Part shown: one piece after another, positions 55,603 through 64,000 of the stretch
How the letters are laid out: each line of letters opens with the position of its first letter
How positions within the stretch are numbered: the first letter of the stretch is position 1
The notes under the pieces: generated by a model
The model's database searches: none
What the model saw: only the letters and a program-made list of their open reading frames with translations
Told to the model about the DNA's origin: nothing
Program-made: the position numbers and the translations under genes
Origin: Pseudomonas saxonica
GTDB taxonomy: Bacteria; Pseudomonadota; Gammaproteobacteria; Pseudomonadales; Pseudomonadaceae
Direction: 5' to 3'
Length of the DNA: 64,000 bases
NCBI RefSeq assembly: GCF_007858365.1
Contig: NZ_VFIO01000001.1
Location: forward strand, 1,054,001-1,118,000

Positions 55603-56277
55603 ATGCGCGTTCTGATAATTGAAGACGAAGAGAAAACCGCAGACTACCTGCATCGTGGCCTGACGGAGCAAGGCTACACCGTGGATGTGGCCCGCGACGG
55701 CATTGAAGGCTTGCACCTGGCACTGGAAAGCGACTACGCGGTGATTGTGCTTGATGTGATGCTGCCGGGGCTGGATGGCTTTGCTGTGTTACGCGCTCTG
55801 CGCGCCCGCAAACAAACCCCGGTGATCATGCTGACCGCGCGCGAACGGGTTGAAGACCGCATTCGCGGCCTGCGCGAAGGAGCCGATGATTACCTGGGCA
55901 AGCCGTTTTCGTTTCTGGAACTGGTGGCTCGCCTGCAAGCCCTGACCCGACGCAGCGGTGGTCACGAGCCAGTGCAGGTGACAGTCGACGACCTGTGGAT
56001 CGATTTGATCAGCCGCAAGGCGACGCGTTCGGGTACGCGCCTGGACCTGACAGCCAAGGAATTTTCATTGCTTAGCGTACTGGCGCGAAGCCAGGGCCAA
56101 ATCCTCTCTAAAACCGCCATAGCCGAGATGGTCTGGGACATCAATTTCGACAGCGATGCCAATGTGGTCGAAGTCGCCATCAAACGCCTGCGCGCCAAAC
56201 TTGACGGCCCCTTCGAGCACAAATTGCTGCACACCATTCGCGGTATGGGTTATGTGCTGGAGCGACGTAGTGCCTAA
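55603..56277 (+). CDS. OmpR-type response regulator (CusR/CopR-like)
   Basis: 224 residues. The receiver domain has E7/D8, phospho-Asp51 (VLDVMLPG), T78 and K100. A winged-helix DNA-binding domain follows (LDLTAKEFSLLSVLARSQGQILSKTAIAEMVWD, in pieces). It resembles heavy-metal two-component regulators. It lies 8 nt after the RND pump and overlaps the sensor kinase, so one operon controls and encodes the pump. Confidence 0.95.
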   Translation: MRVLIIEDEEKTADYLHRGLTEQGYTVDVARDGIEGLHLALESDYAVIVLDVMLPGLDGFAVLRALRARKQTPVIMLTARERVEDRIRGLREGADDYLGKPFSFLELVARLQALTRRSGGHEPVQVTVDDLWIDLISRKATRSGTRLDLTAKEFSLLSVLARSQGQILSKTAIAEMVWDINFDSDANVVEVAIKRLRAKLDGPFEHKLLHTIRGMGYVLERRSA

Positions 56278-57649
56278 GCGGCCCCATCGTTTGAACGCCA
56301 TCGCCCTTCGCCTGAGCGCCATGTTCACGCTGGTGGCCTTGGTGGTGTTTGTGCTCATCGGTGGGGCGCTGTACCAGCAAGTCGACAAAAGTATCGGCTT
56401 GCTGCCCGAAGCCGAACTGGATGCGCGCTACAGCGTACTGGAGTCGTCGATCAACCGATTTGGCAATCCAGATCATTGGGCCAAAATGAGCACCAAACTC
56501 AAATTGCTCAGCGAAGAAGACAAGCGCATCCATTTTTGGGTTATCAGCGACGATCCGAATTATGAGTACGGCCACCCAGACGCCATCGTGCGGAATTTTG
56601 CTCAAGGCCCGCCCGGTGTACGCGACCTGCATCTGCCCGGTGAGGCTTATCCGTTCAAAGTGCTGGTCAGCCAGATGCCGGCCAAAGAGCAGCGCCCGGC
56701 ACTGCGTTTTCTGATCGCCATCGACACCGAGACCTTTCGCCAGACCCAGCATCAATTGCTGGTGGCTCTGATCAGTCTGGCGATTATCGGGGTGCTACTG
56801 GCGTCGCTGCTGGGCTATTGGGTGGCCAAAATCGGCCTTAAACCTTTGATCACTTTGTCTGAAGAAGCCCAGAAGCTGGCCCCTCCGCGCTTGTCCGGAC
56901 GTTTGCATCTGGACGCTTTGCCGCCGGAGCTTGATCAATTCGTCAACGCATTCAATTCGACCCTTGAACGTGTTGAACAGGCCTATACCCGTCTGGAATC
57001 CTTCAACGCAGACGTGGCCCATGAACTGCGTTCGCCGCTGACCAACCTGATCGGCCAAACCCAGGTTGCGCTGACCCGCGGGCGGTCGGCGGAGCATTAC
57101 TTTGAGGTGCTGCAATCCAATCTGGAGGAGCTGGAGCGGTTGCGCAGCATCATTAACGACATGCTGTTTTTGGCCAGTGCGGATCAAGGCAGCAAAGCCA
57201 GCAAACTGACCCGCGTGTCGCTGGCGGACGAAGTGGCAACGACACTGGATTATCTTGAATTCATTCTGGAAGACGCGCAGGTACAGGTTCGAGTCAGTGG
57301 CGATGCGCAGGCGGATATCGAAAAAGCTCATCTGCGTCGAGCGCTGATTAACCTGCTCAACAACGCGGTGCAGCATACCGAAGCAGGGCAATCGATTGAG
57401 GTGCTAATCAGCCAGAGCGCTGAGCGGGTGAGTATCAGCATCAGCAATCCGGGTGCCCCCATTGCCGAGGAGCACCTACCGCGTTTGTTCGAACGCTTCT
57501 ACCGTGTTGATGCCTCGCGGCATAACAGCGGCGCCAATCACGGCCTGGGACTGGCTATCGTCAGGGCCATTACGCTGATGCACGGCGGCGAGGTGTTTGT
57601 AACCAGCCGCAATGGGACAAATACGTTTGGCCTGCATTTGCCGGTGTAG
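56270..57649 (+). CDS. Heavy-metal-type sensor histidine kinase (CusS-like)
   Basis: 459 residues from GTG 56270, with GGAG 7 nt upstream, overlapping the regulator stop by 8 nt. Two membrane segments (about 15-36 and 170-190) flank a periplasmic sensor. These are followed by HAMP, the phospho-acceptor His251 (VAHELRSPLTNL) and the HATPase (LINLLNNAVQHTE, GLGLAIVRAI). The stimulus is unknown; similarity to metal sensors does not prove a metal ligand, since the pump looks like a drug type. Confidence 0.94.
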   Translation: MPKRPHRLNAIALRLSAMFTLVALVVFVLIGGALYQQVDKSIGLLPEAELDARYSVLESSINRFGNPDHWAKMSTKLKLLSEEDKRIHFWVISDDPNYEYGHPDAIVRNFAQGPPGVRDLHLPGEAYPFKVLVSQMPAKEQRPALRFLIAIDTETFRQTQHQLLVALISLAIIGVLLASLLGYWVAKIGLKPLITLSEEAQKLAPPRLSGRLHLDALPPELDQFVNAFNSTLERVEQAYTRLESFNADVAHELRSPLTNLIGQTQVALTRGRSAEHYFEVLQSNLEELERLRSIINDMLFLASADQGSKASKLTRVSLADEVATTLDYLEFILEDAQVQVRVSGDAQADIEKAHLRRALINLLNNAVQHTEAGQSIEVLISQSAERVSISISNPGAPIAEEHLPRLFERFYRVDASRHNSGANHGLGLAIVRAITLMHGGEVFVTSRNGTNTFGLHLPV

Positions 57650-57861
57650 TCCATCCATCGCGACATATCGCGCTGAAAAAAGCAGTCATTCTTGAGCGGT
57701 GCCTCGCCAGCGACACAGTCTTTGATCGTGTTCCCACCGTCACTTCACCTACAGCACTGAACAATCGGTAATACATATTTAGAATCTTTCAGAATCCTCC
57801 TACACCCCCCTCACCTGTCAATCCGTTAGCGTTCAGCCCTTTATTTAGGGAGGAACCCGGC

Positions 57862-59910
57862 ATGCCCACGTCAGCCCGTCAACACCCCTTCAGCCTGCAC
57901 ATCCACCACGTTCAACATGATTTCAAGGTGCTGGAATTCACCGGCGAAGAGGCCATCAGCACGCCCTATGCCTTCAAGATTGAACTGGTCAGCGAACACG
58001 CTGGTATTGACCTCGACACCCTGATGAGTCACAGCGCTTTTCTGGCATTCGACGATCAGGGGTGCGGTGTTCACGGGCAGATATTGGACATTGAACAGGG
58101 CCACTCCGACAGCCGCCTGACCCGCTATTACCTGACACTGACGCCGCATCTGGCCAACCTGAAATATCGCACCAACCACCGTATCTTTCAGAACCTGACC
58201 GTCCAGCAGATCATTGAAACACTGCTCGAAGAGCACGGCATTTTCAGCGATGCCTACGCCTTCAATGCCTTTTCACCCTGCTTGCCTCGCGAATACTGCG
58301 TGCAATACGCCGAGTCTGATTTGGACTTTATTCAACGCCTGTGTTTTGAAGAGGGTTTTCACTATTACTTCAAGCATTCACCTGACGGCCACACACTGGT
58401 GTTCGGTGACAAACAGCAAGCCTTTACTCCGCTAACACACCCCACGCCCTACGTGCCCAATAACGGCATGGCCGCCGCCGAACCCTCAATCGACCGCTTC
58501 AAGCTGAGGCTGAAAATCGGCACCAATCACATCGTGCGCCGCGACTACGACTTCCAGAAAGCCAGCCGCACGCTGGAAGCCGACAGCCATTTCGAGCGCA
58601 AGGAGCGCGTTCTTGAGCACTACAGATACCCCGGCGGCTTCAAACAAAAAGTCGACGGTGAACGGCTGAGCCAGCGCGCGCTGGAGCATCACCAGACTGG
58701 CCACCGACTGGCCAGTGGCACCAGCAATCAGCCGCGCCTGTGCAGTGGCCACTTTCTGACCCTGAGCGAGCATAAAAACACCGCTTGGAATGGCCGTTGG
58801 TTGCTGACCCACGTTCACCATGAAGGCAAACAGCCGCAAGTGCTGGAAGAGCAGAGCCGCACCCGCCAGCCTGCGCAGCTCGACGAGTTTACCCAGGGCT
58901 ATCGCAACACTTTCGAGAGCATCCCAGAAGCAGTGACCTTCCGGCCGCAAAAGGTCTACGCCAAGCCGCGCATCATTGGCAGCCAGACCGCGCGCGTCAC
59001 CGGGCCGGCGGGGGAAGAGATCCATTGCGATGAGTACGGTCGGGTCCGCGTTAAATTTCATTGGGATCGCAGCGACCTCAACAACGAGCAAAGCAGTTGT
59101 TGGGTCAGGGTGTCGTCCAGTTGGGCCGGTGATGGCTATGGCGCCGTGACCATTCCCCGGGTGGGCATGGAAGTGCTAGTGGAATACCTCAATTCAGACC
59201 CGGATTTTCCGGTCATATCTTCGTGCCTTCCCAATAGCATCAACCCGGTCGCGCACGAACTGCCCGCCCATAAAACCCAAAGCGTCTTTCGCAGCCGCAG
59301 CACCCCCGGTGGTGGTGGCTACAACGAACTGCGCATCGAAGACCGTCAGGGCCAGGAGCTGATTTACCTGCACGCCCAGCGCGACCTGCAACAGCACATC
59401 AAAAACGACAGCCGCGTGCACATCGAAGGCGCCAGCGAAACCCGGGTCACTGGCAACAGTGTGGTGGTGCTCAAGGCGCAGGAGCAGCACACCGTTACAG
59501 GGGATCGCAAAGTGCAGCTCAAGGCCAGCGACCATTTGCAGGTGGCCACCAGCAGCCACACGCGGGTGGGGCAATTACTGGCAGCCGAGGCCGGGCAAGA
59601 AGTGAGCTTGCAGGCGGGTGCTCGGGTGGTGCTGGAGGCAGGCGCGAACATCACCTTGATGGCCGGTGGTCAGCACCTGGTGATTGGCGGCGGCGGGATT
59701 TTCAGCAGCACGCCGATTGTGCTGGGCGGTGCGCCGGTGCCGGGTACGCCGGCCAGCCCGTTGATACCGGGTGAAGTCGAGGCGTTGCACAGCCTTGTGC
59801 TGGCGCCTGCGACGCAAATGCAGGCGTTACAGCAGAAGCACCCGGCTTGCCCGCAATGCGAAGCCTTAAAGCAAGCCACTGCTCAAGGGGTAGTCCATGT
59901 CGACGCTTGA
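57862..59910 (+). CDS. Type VI secretion spike protein VgrG
   Basis: 682 residues. The gp27-like N-terminal region (FSLHIHHVQHDFKVLEFTGEEAIS), OB-fold (GPAGEEIHCDEYGRVRVKFHWDR) and repeated beta-helix needle (ETRVTGNSVVVLKAQEQHTVTGDR) are typical of VgrG. The C-terminal tail (ATQMQALQQKHPACPQCEAL) likely binds the adaptor or effector. A strong GGGAGG site precedes ATG 57862. No hcp or structural T6SS gene is nearby, so it is an orphan vgrG island. Confidence 0.96.
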   Translation: MPTSARQHPFSLHIHHVQHDFKVLEFTGEEAISTPYAFKIELVSEHAGIDLDTLMSHSAFLAFDDQGCGVHGQILDIEQGHSDSRLTRYYLTLTPHLANLKYRTNHRIFQNLTVQQIIETLLEEHGIFSDAYAFNAFSPCLPREYCVQYAESDLDFIQRLCFEEGFHYYFKHSPDGHTLVFGDKQQAFTPLTHPTPYVPNNGMAAAEPSIDRFKLRLKIGTNHIVRRDYDFQKASRTLEADSHFERKERVLEHYRYPGGFKQKVDGERLSQRALEHHQTGHRLASGTSNQPRLCSGHFLTLSEHKNTAWNGRWLLTHVHHEGKQPQVLEEQSRTRQPAQLDEFTQGYRNTFESIPEAVTFRPQKVYAKPRIIGSQTARVTGPAGEEIHCDEYGRVRVKFHWDRSDLNNEQSSCWVRVSSSWAGDGYGAVTIPRVGMEVLVEYLNSDPDFPVISSCLPNSINPVAHELPAHKTQSVFRSRSTPGGGGYNELRIEDRQGQELIYLHAQRDLQQHIKNDSRVHIEGASETRVTGNSVVVLKAQEQHTVTGDRKVQLKASDHLQVATSSHTRVGQLLAAEAGQEVSLQAGARVVLEAGANITLMAGGQHLVIGGGGIFSSTPIVLGGAPVPGTPASPLIPGEVEALHSLVLAPATQMQALQQKHPACPQCEALKQATAQGVVHVDA

Positions 59911-60784
59911 GACGCTGCCTGACGATCTGCCTTGGCAGACCCATGCTTATTTGCTGCTTGATGGCGTGAGTGTGAACAACCTGCAAGCCAAGATCACCGA
60001 GTGGTACGGCACGCCTGAAATTCAAGTGCTGTACGCGACCACACCGTTGGCTTCTTGCAATGAAATTTCCCCCTGTCTGATCACGCTCAATGGCCCGAAC
60101 ACACCCGGCCTTGGTCACTACCTGGCCCATAGCGGTGAAGAATGGGGCTATTTGATTTACAGCCAGGCGAGTGCGTTCGACGTCATCCGCCACTTGCGCC
60201 TGTTACTTAATGCCCAGTACCAGCCACAAGGGCTAAACGTATGGCTACGGATTGCCGATCCATCGGTGATGCACACCGTTTTAAGCCATGCCATCGACAC
60301 CCGTAAACCTGAAGTGTTTGGCCCGATGGAGCGCGTCGTCCTGCCGGATGTGGTCTGCAATGGCTGGCACCAACATGCCCGCCCCGAAGGTACAGTGCGA
60401 GCCTTGCCTGACGGGCCTTACGGGGTATGCGAAGCGCAGCAGGCGAAGCTGGATGACGTGAGCTTTCGCGGGGTTATCAAAGAGCTGGAAAAGCACCTTC
60501 GAAACACATTCCCCGACGCTGGAGCCGGTTTACCACCGGAGGCGCGATGGCAATGGATCCATGAATTCGCCAATCAGGCCTACCACGCGGGCTATACGAG
60601 CGAACAGGACATATGGCGTTACACCACGCTCGGCCTGATGTTAGGCAACGAGGTATTGCAGCGCCACCCCGACATTGCCGCGTTGATCACTCAACCGTCC
60701 GAACTCACTGCATCACTGCGCCTTGAGAAAGCCGTTGCACTCGCCTTCTCAAGATTCCAAACCCTTGGGAGCAAACGCCCATGA
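59897..60784 (+). CDS. DUF4123 T6SS effector adaptor
   Basis: 295 residues. The N-terminal DUF4123 region (HAYLLLDGVSVNNLQAKITEWY... LITLNGPNTPGLGHYLAHSGEEWGYLIYSQASAFDVIRHLRLLLN, in pieces) characterises chaperones (TEC/Tap) that load cargo effectors onto a partner VgrG. It overlaps vgrG by 14 nt and the effector start by 4 nt (ATGA), showing tight coupling among the three. Confidence 0.92.
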   Translation: MSTLETLPDDLPWQTHAYLLLDGVSVNNLQAKITEWYGTPEIQVLYATTPLASCNEISPCLITLNGPNTPGLGHYLAHSGEEWGYLIYSQASAFDVIRHLRLLLNAQYQPQGLNVWLRIADPSVMHTVLSHAIDTRKPEVFGPMERVVLPDVVCNGWHQHARPEGTVRALPDGPYGVCEAQQAKLDDVSFRGVIKELEKHLRNTFPDAGAGLPPEARWQWIHEFANQAYHAGYTSEQDIWRYTTLGLMLGNEVLQRHPDIAALITQPSELTASLRLEKAVALAFSRFQTLGSKRP

Positions 60785-63700
60785 CGCTGACAAACCCTAA
60801 CCATCTGGATTTGCGTCGCAGTGATGCCAAATCAGCCCTGGGCGTATGCCCCTTGCGCAAACCCAAAGTACAACTGTTGCCGCTGCGCTATGGCCTGGTC
60901 GAGCGGCTCGACCCAGCGGCAGCGTTGTCCTTGCCTTACCAGACCACCTCACGGCCAATGGGCATACGTCTGGTACGGGATGGCTGGCTGTACGTGATCG
61001 ACAACACCAGCGGCTACCTGCACGAATACCGGGTGGAAAACGGTGAAGTCAGCCAATTTGTCTGGCAAGGCAACGAGGCCAGCCAGGACCACCGCCCAGG
61101 CATGGACACCCAGCATGTATTGCTATTCTCACGCGCCACCACCTTGCACATCGCCTACAGCGAGGTTCAGTGGACGGCCCACAAATGCTCAAAAATGATC
61201 GACAGCCGCCCCGACCGCGATCACTTCATGCAATGCGTCGACTTGAGCAGCGCCGACTGCGTCAAAGGCGGGACGCATTTGCTGACCGACGCGCAAGCCA
61301 AGCAGTGGCTGGCCGAAGTCGCCGAAGCGCCCTCAAGCATTGCTCCGTCAGAAGGCTTTCACCCGCAGGAAACCCAGGACTACGTCTGGGAAGACACGCC
61401 ACTGTTCAAAAAGACCCCCATCGCCGCGGTCAAACGCCAGATGCTGGCGGCCTACGAATACGACCATCTGTACCTGGTGTTCAACGACACCCTTGGGGTC
61501 ATGCGCGACCTGGCCGAAGAACAAGACACCGTGGTGAGCTGGATCGATGAGTGGGTGGCCAAGGAAAAACATGAACTGAAATATCTGGTGGGCAGCTACA
61601 TCGAAACCCTCATGGTCCTGAACGACCAAAGCGCCCCGAACGCGGGAGTCAGCCCCAAACTGTTCGAAAAAACCACCCCGCAACAACGGGAGGCGATCTA
61701 CGACTACTTGAATGCACGCAATACGTTAAAAGGCCTGCCCAGCAGTGCCAGCCCGGAAAAAGCCGCCTACCCCGGCCAAGGTTACGACGCCAACAGCCGG
61801 GCGATTCGACAAACCATGGTCGACAAAAAACAGGCCATGCACGACGCCCTCGGCCAGCCGCTGCATGACGAACTGGAAGACGACATCGAAGCCCTGCAAG
61901 ACCACGGCGATGCCGCGCTGCAAGGCAAAGGGTTGGGCGCTCGCGGCATTCATGATTTGGTCCGGCACCAGGAAATGACCGCCTACCTCGAAGCGCAGCG
62001 GGTGCACATCAAGCGATGGACCGCCCGACTGGACCGCATCACCGTCGACCGCACGCACCTGTTAACCCGCGGTGACATGCACCGTAGCCTGTGGGCCTAC
62101 GACCCCAGCATCGAAGAACAACTGAACGCCGTGCTGGTGGCCGAGCACAACTGCCTGCGCGACCTGTGCCGCACCGATGAAAGCCTTGAAGCGGTCAGCG
62201 AATACTTGCACGCGCACCCGTACTACCTGTTGCCCGCCTTCGGCAGCCGACTGGACTGGACCTTTCTCAACAGCAAAGCGCCCGACCTCATCAAGCTTCT
62301 GGATGACAGCCTCCACGCGCAGGAAAACATTGCCAAGGCCCAAGCCCACCGGGTGCAAGTGAGTGAACTGATGGGGCGGTATTGGGGTAACAGCGTGACG
62401 CTCAATCAGCAAGCGTCCAACAACAGCCAGTTGGTGCAGGCCATCTATGCGCCTGCGGCCGCGCTGCGCACAGAGCAATGGCTGATCAAACTGCAAACCG
62501 AACTGAACAACCCCACGCTCAAAGCGCATCTGGACGATTTAAACACCGTCACCAACCGCGCTCATCGTTTAGCCGGTCTGATCGCACTGGAACATTCAGG
62601 CGCGACCTTACACGTGGCCAGTGCACAGCACGTGCAGGAGTTCAGCATCCGCATGGCCAACCTGAATGTGTTGCTGAAAAACGAAGACACCTACAAGTAC
62701 AACTTCAAACTGTCCCAAAAAGACAGCAACCGCAGGTACCTCAGCGACCTGCAGCGAGAACGTGCCCGGCTCAACGTTGAGCGTTACTACAACTTGTGGA
62801 ACGAAGCCCGCTCTCAGCGCTGGCAGTTGGTGCAACAAATACAAAGCAGCCTGACGGTCACCAGCAGTCAGGCGGCCGGTTTTATTGGGGTCAAACTTGA
62901 TCTTGATCCACGGCAAAAGGCTTATCTGGATGAAGAGATAAAACGGCTGCGCTCCGGCGTGCGCGGAGGCTACGGCGAAGGGCACGCGGGCGTGGCAGCG
63001 TTTAAAAGTGGCTGGCTGCCGCTGGCATTGATGTTATGGCAGACGCAGGCGTTGAGGGATGCTTGGGTGGAGTTTGGGAAGCATATCACTGAGGGCACGG
63101 ATGGGCTTAAAGAGCGATTTATAATTGGAGGTGCAATAGCAGCTGCGATCTCATCTGCGTTATCCGTATATCAGGCTGTCCATATATCTCTAGTCGAAAA
63201 AGCCTTCAGGGCTGTCCAGATTAACAGCCAAGGTGCAAATGGAATGTTGCTGGCTGTTAAAATTGCGAAGTTGAGTTTGGGCCTTGGAATTTTTATCTCA
63301 CCATTAGCTTTTGTAGGAGCACTTGGTGTATCGATAAGTAATTTCAATAAATGGATCTCAGCTATTCGCACGGGTAGTGCAGGCGAAAGAGCCGGAGCTT
63401 TAATAGCGCTGACCGGAGATACAGGCAGTAGCCTAGTAGGGGGTATATGGACGGTAAGAGCGTGGGTAGAGTTTGCTCCAGTTGTTGCAGCAAGATTACG
63501 AGGCGCAGGGGCAAAGGCGTTAGGTGAGGCTTGGTCATTGAGCAGTAGCCGCTATGCATTCTATGCCGCCAGACTCACCCCGTGGACGCTAGGCTTTATG
63601 GCATTGAGTTACGGGGGGGAGACCATTTACAAATATTACAATCTTGATGAAAGCCAGCGATGGTTGTTGAATTGCTGCTGGGGGAATGAAGATCAAGAAT

Positions 63701-64000
63701 GGGATTGGCCCACCCATGCCCAGCGCTTGGCAGAGGCTACATTACAGCCAGTCATTACTGATCACGGTATTACTCAGCCTGAAAATGAACTGGACAGTTT
63801 TCGCACTTTGTCTGTTAGCTTTCCGGGCATGAATGTACAGGCATTGGCGGAAAATCCAATTGAATTTACAGCACAGTGGCAACGAGATAATTTCACCGCT
63901 CTGAAAGAAGTCGGTGAAGAAGTTCGCAAAAGCTGCAAGCTTGTGAGTAATTCCTCTCTCTCACTGCAGTTAAACTTACCGTATGAGTGGTGTGGTCCAC
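60781..64000 (+). CDS. VasX-like type VI effector, probably membrane-acting (3' end outside window)
   Basis: 1073 codons are visible with no stop. The N-terminus (CPLRKPKVQLLPLRYGLVE, then SRPMGIRLVRDGWLYVIDN and GYLHEYRVENG) matches the VasX N-region/BTH_I2691-type effector family. A long helical middle follows. Hydrophobic stretches lie at about 780-800 (FIIGGAIAAAISSALSVYQAV), 831-852 (LSLGLGIFISPLAFVGALGV) and 930-950, as expected for a pore-forming colicin-like effector. From about nt 63080 the DNA becomes visibly richer in A and T. It is loaded by the DUF4123 adaptor onto the adjacent VgrG. The immunity gene should lie beyond the window. Confidence 0.88.
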   Translation, partial: MTLTNPNHLDLRRSDAKSALGVCPLRKPKVQLLPLRYGLVERLDPAAALSLPYQTTSRPMGIRLVRDGWLYVIDNTSGYLHEYRVENGEVSQFVWQGNEASQDHRPGMDTQHVLLFSRATTLHIAYSEVQWTAHKCSKMIDSRPDRDHFMQCVDLSSADCVKGGTHLLTDAQAKQWLAEVAEAPSSIAPSEGFHPQETQDYVWEDTPLFKKTPIAAVKRQMLAAYEYDHLYLVFNDTLGVMRDLAEEQDTVVSWIDEWVAKEKHELKYLVGSYIETLMVLNDQSAPNAGVSPKLFEKTTPQQREAIYDYLNARNTLKGLPSSASPEKAAYPGQGYDANSRAIRQTMVDKKQAMHDALGQPLHDELEDDIEALQDHGDAALQGKGLGARGIHDLVRHQEMTAYLEAQRVHIKRWTARLDRITVDRTHLLTRGDMHRSLWAYDPSIEEQLNAVLVAEHNCLRDLCRTDESLEAVSEYLHAHPYYLLPAFGSRLDWTFLNSKAPDLIKLLDDSLHAQENIAKAQAHRVQVSELMGRYWGNSVTLNQQASNNSQLVQAIYAPAAALRTEQWLIKLQTELNNPTLKAHLDDLNTVTNRAHRLAGLIALEHSGATLHVASAQHVQEFSIRMANLNVLLKNEDTYKYNFKLSQKDSNRRYLSDLQRERARLNVERYYNLWNEARSQRWQLVQQIQSSLTVTSSQAAGFIGVKLDLDPRQKAYLDEEIKRLRSGVRGGYGEGHAGVAAFKSGWLPLALMLWQTQALRDAWVEFGKHITEGTDGLKERFIIGGAIAAAISSALSVYQAVHISLVEKAFRAVQINSQGANGMLLAVKIAKLSLGLGIFISPLAFVGALGVSISNFNKWISAIRTGSAGERAGALIALTGDTGSSLVGGIWTVRAWVEFAPVVAARLRGAGAKALGEAWSLSSSRYAFYAARLTPWTLGFMALSYGGETIYKYYNLDESQRWLLNCCWGNEDQEWDWPTHAQRLAEATLQPVITDHGITQPENELDSFRTLSVSFPGMNVQALAENPIEFTAQWQRDNFTALKEVGEEVRKSCKLVSNSSLSLQLNLPYEWCGP

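Overview
The window is a chromosomal segment of a gamma-proteobacterium, almost certainly a Pseudomonas of the broad P. fluorescens lineage. The evidence is the gene order from bamB through queA, which is the classic Pseudomonas block. Further support comes from the cyoABCDE-dsbB-fhp-fhpR-cheV arrangement, GTAG-headed REP/REPIN repeats, and Pseudomonas-restricted small families such as DUF3077. The species call is inference from gene order and protein sequence; no search was run.

Region 1 (1-21725, mostly minus strand) is conserved core. It holds outer-membrane assembly and TPR genes (bamB, yfgM-like), hisS, ispG, rodZ, pilW/pilF, rlmN and ndk. The iron-sulfur cluster operon follows (iscR-iscS-iscU-iscA-hscB-hscA-fdx-iscX), led by a promoter carrying IscR-type sites and with hairpins between cistrons. 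Then come cysE, trmJ, the divergent suhB, a glycine-zipper protein, the Sec/queuosine operon (queA-tgt-yajC-secD-secF) and tRNA-Leu(CAA).

Region 2 (21726-33860) is accessory and regulatory. It contains a HicAB toxin-antitoxin pair behind a perfect palindrome, a DUF3077 gene coupled to a 19-codon leader ORF, and a small unknown protein. A cytochrome c, a Qnr-like pentapeptide-repeat protein, a LysE exporter with an Lrp regulator, and a LysR/NmrA divergent pair follow. It ends with a TetR-controlled tripartite drug efflux operon (EmrA-like, EmrB-like, NodT-type outer-membrane lipoprotein).

Region 3 (33560-39690) carries the most unusual gene. This is a 1921-residue toxin-like protein with a dermonecrotic-toxin-like N-terminal part, a central hydrophobic region and a C-terminal TcdA/TcdB-type DXD glycosyltransferase domain. 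It is preceded by a small gene that reads through only if two compensating frameshifts are allowed.

Region 4 (39694-50460) is respiration and stress. It holds the cytochrome bo3 oxidase operon with a long leader, dsbB, and the NO-detoxifying flavohemoglobin (hmp/fhp). Opposite hmp lies its sigma-54 activator norR/fhpR, with three NorR-type GT-N7-AC sites between the two genes. cheV and a GNAT acetyltransferase follow.

Region 5 (50477-57650) has two small proteins and an RND efflux adaptor/pump operon with its own two-component system. Region 6 (57862-64000) is an orphan type VI secretion cassette: vgrG, a DUF4123 adaptor, and a VasX-like effector that runs off the window. The AT-richer C-terminal part of that effector suggests module exchange.
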